From Aliiruegeria haliotis (GTDB lineage: Bacteria > Pseudomonadota > Alphaproteobacteria > Rhodobacterales > Rhodobacteraceae): a stretch of DNA of 64,000 nt. A program made the translations under genes and the position numbers. Location: positions 1 to 64,000 of the forward strand of contig NZ_PVTD01000009.1 of the NCBI RefSeq assembly GCF_003003255.1. Direction: 5' to 3'. Below the pieces are notes generated by a model, which was not told the origin of the DNA, did not search any database, and saw nothing but the letters and a program-made list of their open reading frames with translations. Below, piece after piece: positions 62,769-64,000 of the stretch (position 1 is the stretch's first letter; the number at the start of each line of letters is the position of its first letter).

Positions 62769-63436
62769 AATTCATCGAGTATCCCGACCGCGATCTGATG
62801 ATGATCGACCTGGCGGACAGGATTTCCAGCGAGTTGAAGAACACGTTGCTGACGCAGGATAGGGCGACGCTCTGCGTTCCGGGCGGGACGACCCCCGGGC
62901 CGGCTTTCGATTCTCTCTCGGCGTCGGTGCTGGACTGGAGCCGGGTCACCGTGCTCCTGAACGACGAACGCTGGGTGCCGGAGGATCACCCCCGGTCCAA
63001 CACCCGTCTGCTGCGCGAACGGCTGCTCGTGGGGCAGGCGGCGGCGGCGAACTACCAGCCGCTGCATGCGGATACGGAAACACCGGAGGACTCGCTGGAG
63101 ATGCTCGGCGCGCAGATACGCGACGTGCTTCCGATCACGGTGCTCCTGCTGGGTATGGGCGTTGACATGCATACGGCTTCGCTCTTTCCGGGGGCCGACA
63201 AGCTGGACCAGGCGCTGTCGGATGACGCTCCGGCGCTCATGGCGCTGCGGGCCGATGCCGCCGGCGAGCCGCGCATGACGCTGACCGCCCCGGTGCTGAA
63301 AGGCGCTCTATCCACCCATATCCTGATCACTGGCCCCGAAAAACGGGCGGCACTGGAGCGGGCGCGCACCTTGTCGCCTCGCGAAGCGCCGGTGAAGACG
63401 GTACTGGGTGACGCAACCGTACATTGGGCAGAATAG
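62765..63436 (+). CDS. pgl: 6-phosphogluconolactonase
   Basis: Hydrolyses 6-phosphogluconolactone to 6-phosphogluconate. A 223-residue Pgl of the SOL/DevB family: CVPGGTTPGPAFDSL near the N-terminus, LLNDERWVPEDHPRSN and LLLGMGVDMHTASLFPGA with the catalytic His. The ATG overlaps the zwf stop, so it is made with Zwf. The pgi gene follows after 8 bases. Confidence 0.95.
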   Translation: MKFIEYPDRDLMMIDLADRISSELKNTLLTQDRATLCVPGGTTPGPAFDSLSASVLDWSRVTVLLNDERWVPEDHPRSNTRLLRERLLVGQAAAANYQPLHADTETPEDSLEMLGAQIRDVLPITVLLLGMGVDMHTASLFPGADKLDQALSDDAPALMALRADAAGEPRMTLTAPVLKGALSTHILITGPEKRAALERARTLSPREAPVKTVLGDATVHWAE

Positions 63437-63444
63437 GGATCCCC

Positions 63445-64000
63445 ATGTGGAATGATCTGACATCGTATCGCGCCTCGGTATCGGAGCGCTCCATTCTCTC
63501 GCTGTTCGACGATCCGGGCCGGGCGGAGACCTTCTCCGCCCGGTTCGGGGACATGCTCTTCGATTTCTCGAAGACGAATATCGACGGGCGGGCGCTGGAC
63601 CTGTTGATCCGGCTCGCGGAGACGGCCGACGTGGCTGGCGCCCGGGATGCCATGTTCGCGGGTGAAAAGATCAACGAGACCGAGGGCCGCGCGGTTCTGC
63701 ACACGGCCCTGCGCAACCTCGACGGCGGACCGGTGGTGGTCGATGGCACCGACGTGATGCCCGAAGTTCTCGGCACGCTCGACCGGATGGACGCCTTTGC
63801 GGAGGACGTCCGGTCGGGTCGCTTTACCGGGCAGGGGGGCAAGATCACCGACGTGGTGAACATCGGTATCGGAGGATCGGACCTTGGGCCGGTGATGGCG
63901 GTGCAGGCACTGTCGCCCTATGCCGATGGGCCACGCTGCCATTTCGTCTCCAACGTGGATGGGGCACATGTCGCCGACGTGCTGCGGCCACTGGACCCCG
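63445..64000 (+). CDS. pgi: Glucose-6-phosphate isomerase (5' part)
   Basis: Interconverts glucose and fructose 6-phosphate. The first 185 codons are present before the window ends. They include FDFSKTNID, LHTALRN, and the sugar-phosphate loop VNIGIGGSDLGPVM. It lies 8 bases after pgl, so the three genes form one operon. The rest of the gene lies beyond 64,000, so its completeness cannot be judged. Confidence 0.93.
   Translation, partial: MWNDLTSYRASVSERSILSLFDDPGRAETFSARFGDMLFDFSKTNIDGRALDLLIRLAETADVAGARDAMFAGEKINETEGRAVLHTALRNLDGGPVVVDGTDVMPEVLGTLDRMDAFAEDVRSGRFTGQGGKITDVVNIGIGGSDLGPVMAVQALSPYADGPRCHFVSNVDGAHVADVLRPLDP

Overview
The window looks like chromosomal DNA of a marine-type alphaproteobacterium of the Rhodobacteraceae (Roseobacter or Paracoccus-like). 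The evidence is high G+C, many ATGA/GTGA/TGATG stop-start overlaps, Rhodobacterales-type families (EnvZ-like kinase, NDUFAF6-like protein, DUF2927 lipoprotein, PA0069-type radical SAM protein, NasS/NasT control of nitrate use), and tRNAs of alphaproteobacterial type. This placement is inferred from gene families, not from a marker-gene comparison.

Layout. Positions 1-8,142 form an accessory block: an FkbM-type methyltransferase, an enolase-superfamily enzyme, a coupled pair (adenylate-forming ligase plus a repeat/acyltransferase-like protein) and a dead IS5-family element. The block ends at the 3' end of a tRNA-Asn gene and may be an island remnant. From 8.2 to 20 kb lie core genes: metallo-hydrolase, histidine kinase, cysS, cimA, a methyltransferase with an NDUFAF6-like protein, an MFS exporter, a DNA glycosylase, an esterase and an HNH endonuclease behind an attenuator-like leader. 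From 20.3 to 25.5 kb there is a small protein, a LuxR-type regulator, and a TetR regulator divergent from an MttB-superfamily methyltransferase and an FMN/Fe-S/FAD demethylase-like enzyme.

The centre (25.8-41.8 kb, all minus strand) is a full assimilatory nitrate/nitrite system. NasT and NasS (sensor and antiterminator) come first, then a leader RNA with a strong intrinsic terminator, then nrtA-nrtB-nrtC (uptake), a double-GAF protein, a globin, nirB-nirD (nitrite reductase), nasA (nitrate reductase), a TrpD2-like protein and a siroheme synthase with a truncated methyltransferase domain. Most junctions overlap or are very short, so the genes are probably co-translated. A DUF2478 gene lies upstream of nasT.

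Positions 42.4-44 kb hold an isolated cheB-cheD pair, followed by a dead IS630-family element flanked by TA and by tRNA-Arg(CCT) and tRNA-Ile2(CAT). From 46.7 kb housekeeping genes resume: purM-purN, rnd, sufE, several GNAT acetyltransferases, a corrinoid protein/DUF1638 module, two radical SAM proteins, selO, a nucleoside hydrolase, and the Entner-Doudoroff/pentose-phosphate entry genes zwf-pgl-pgi, with pgi cut by the window end.

The least explained points are the accessory partners in the nitrate operon (GAF protein, globin, TrpD2-like protein, half-lost siroheme methyltransferase), the corrinoid/DUF1638 module with no methyltransferase beside it, and the ligase/acyltransferase-like pair in the left block. 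No CRISPR array, replication origin or rRNA was seen.
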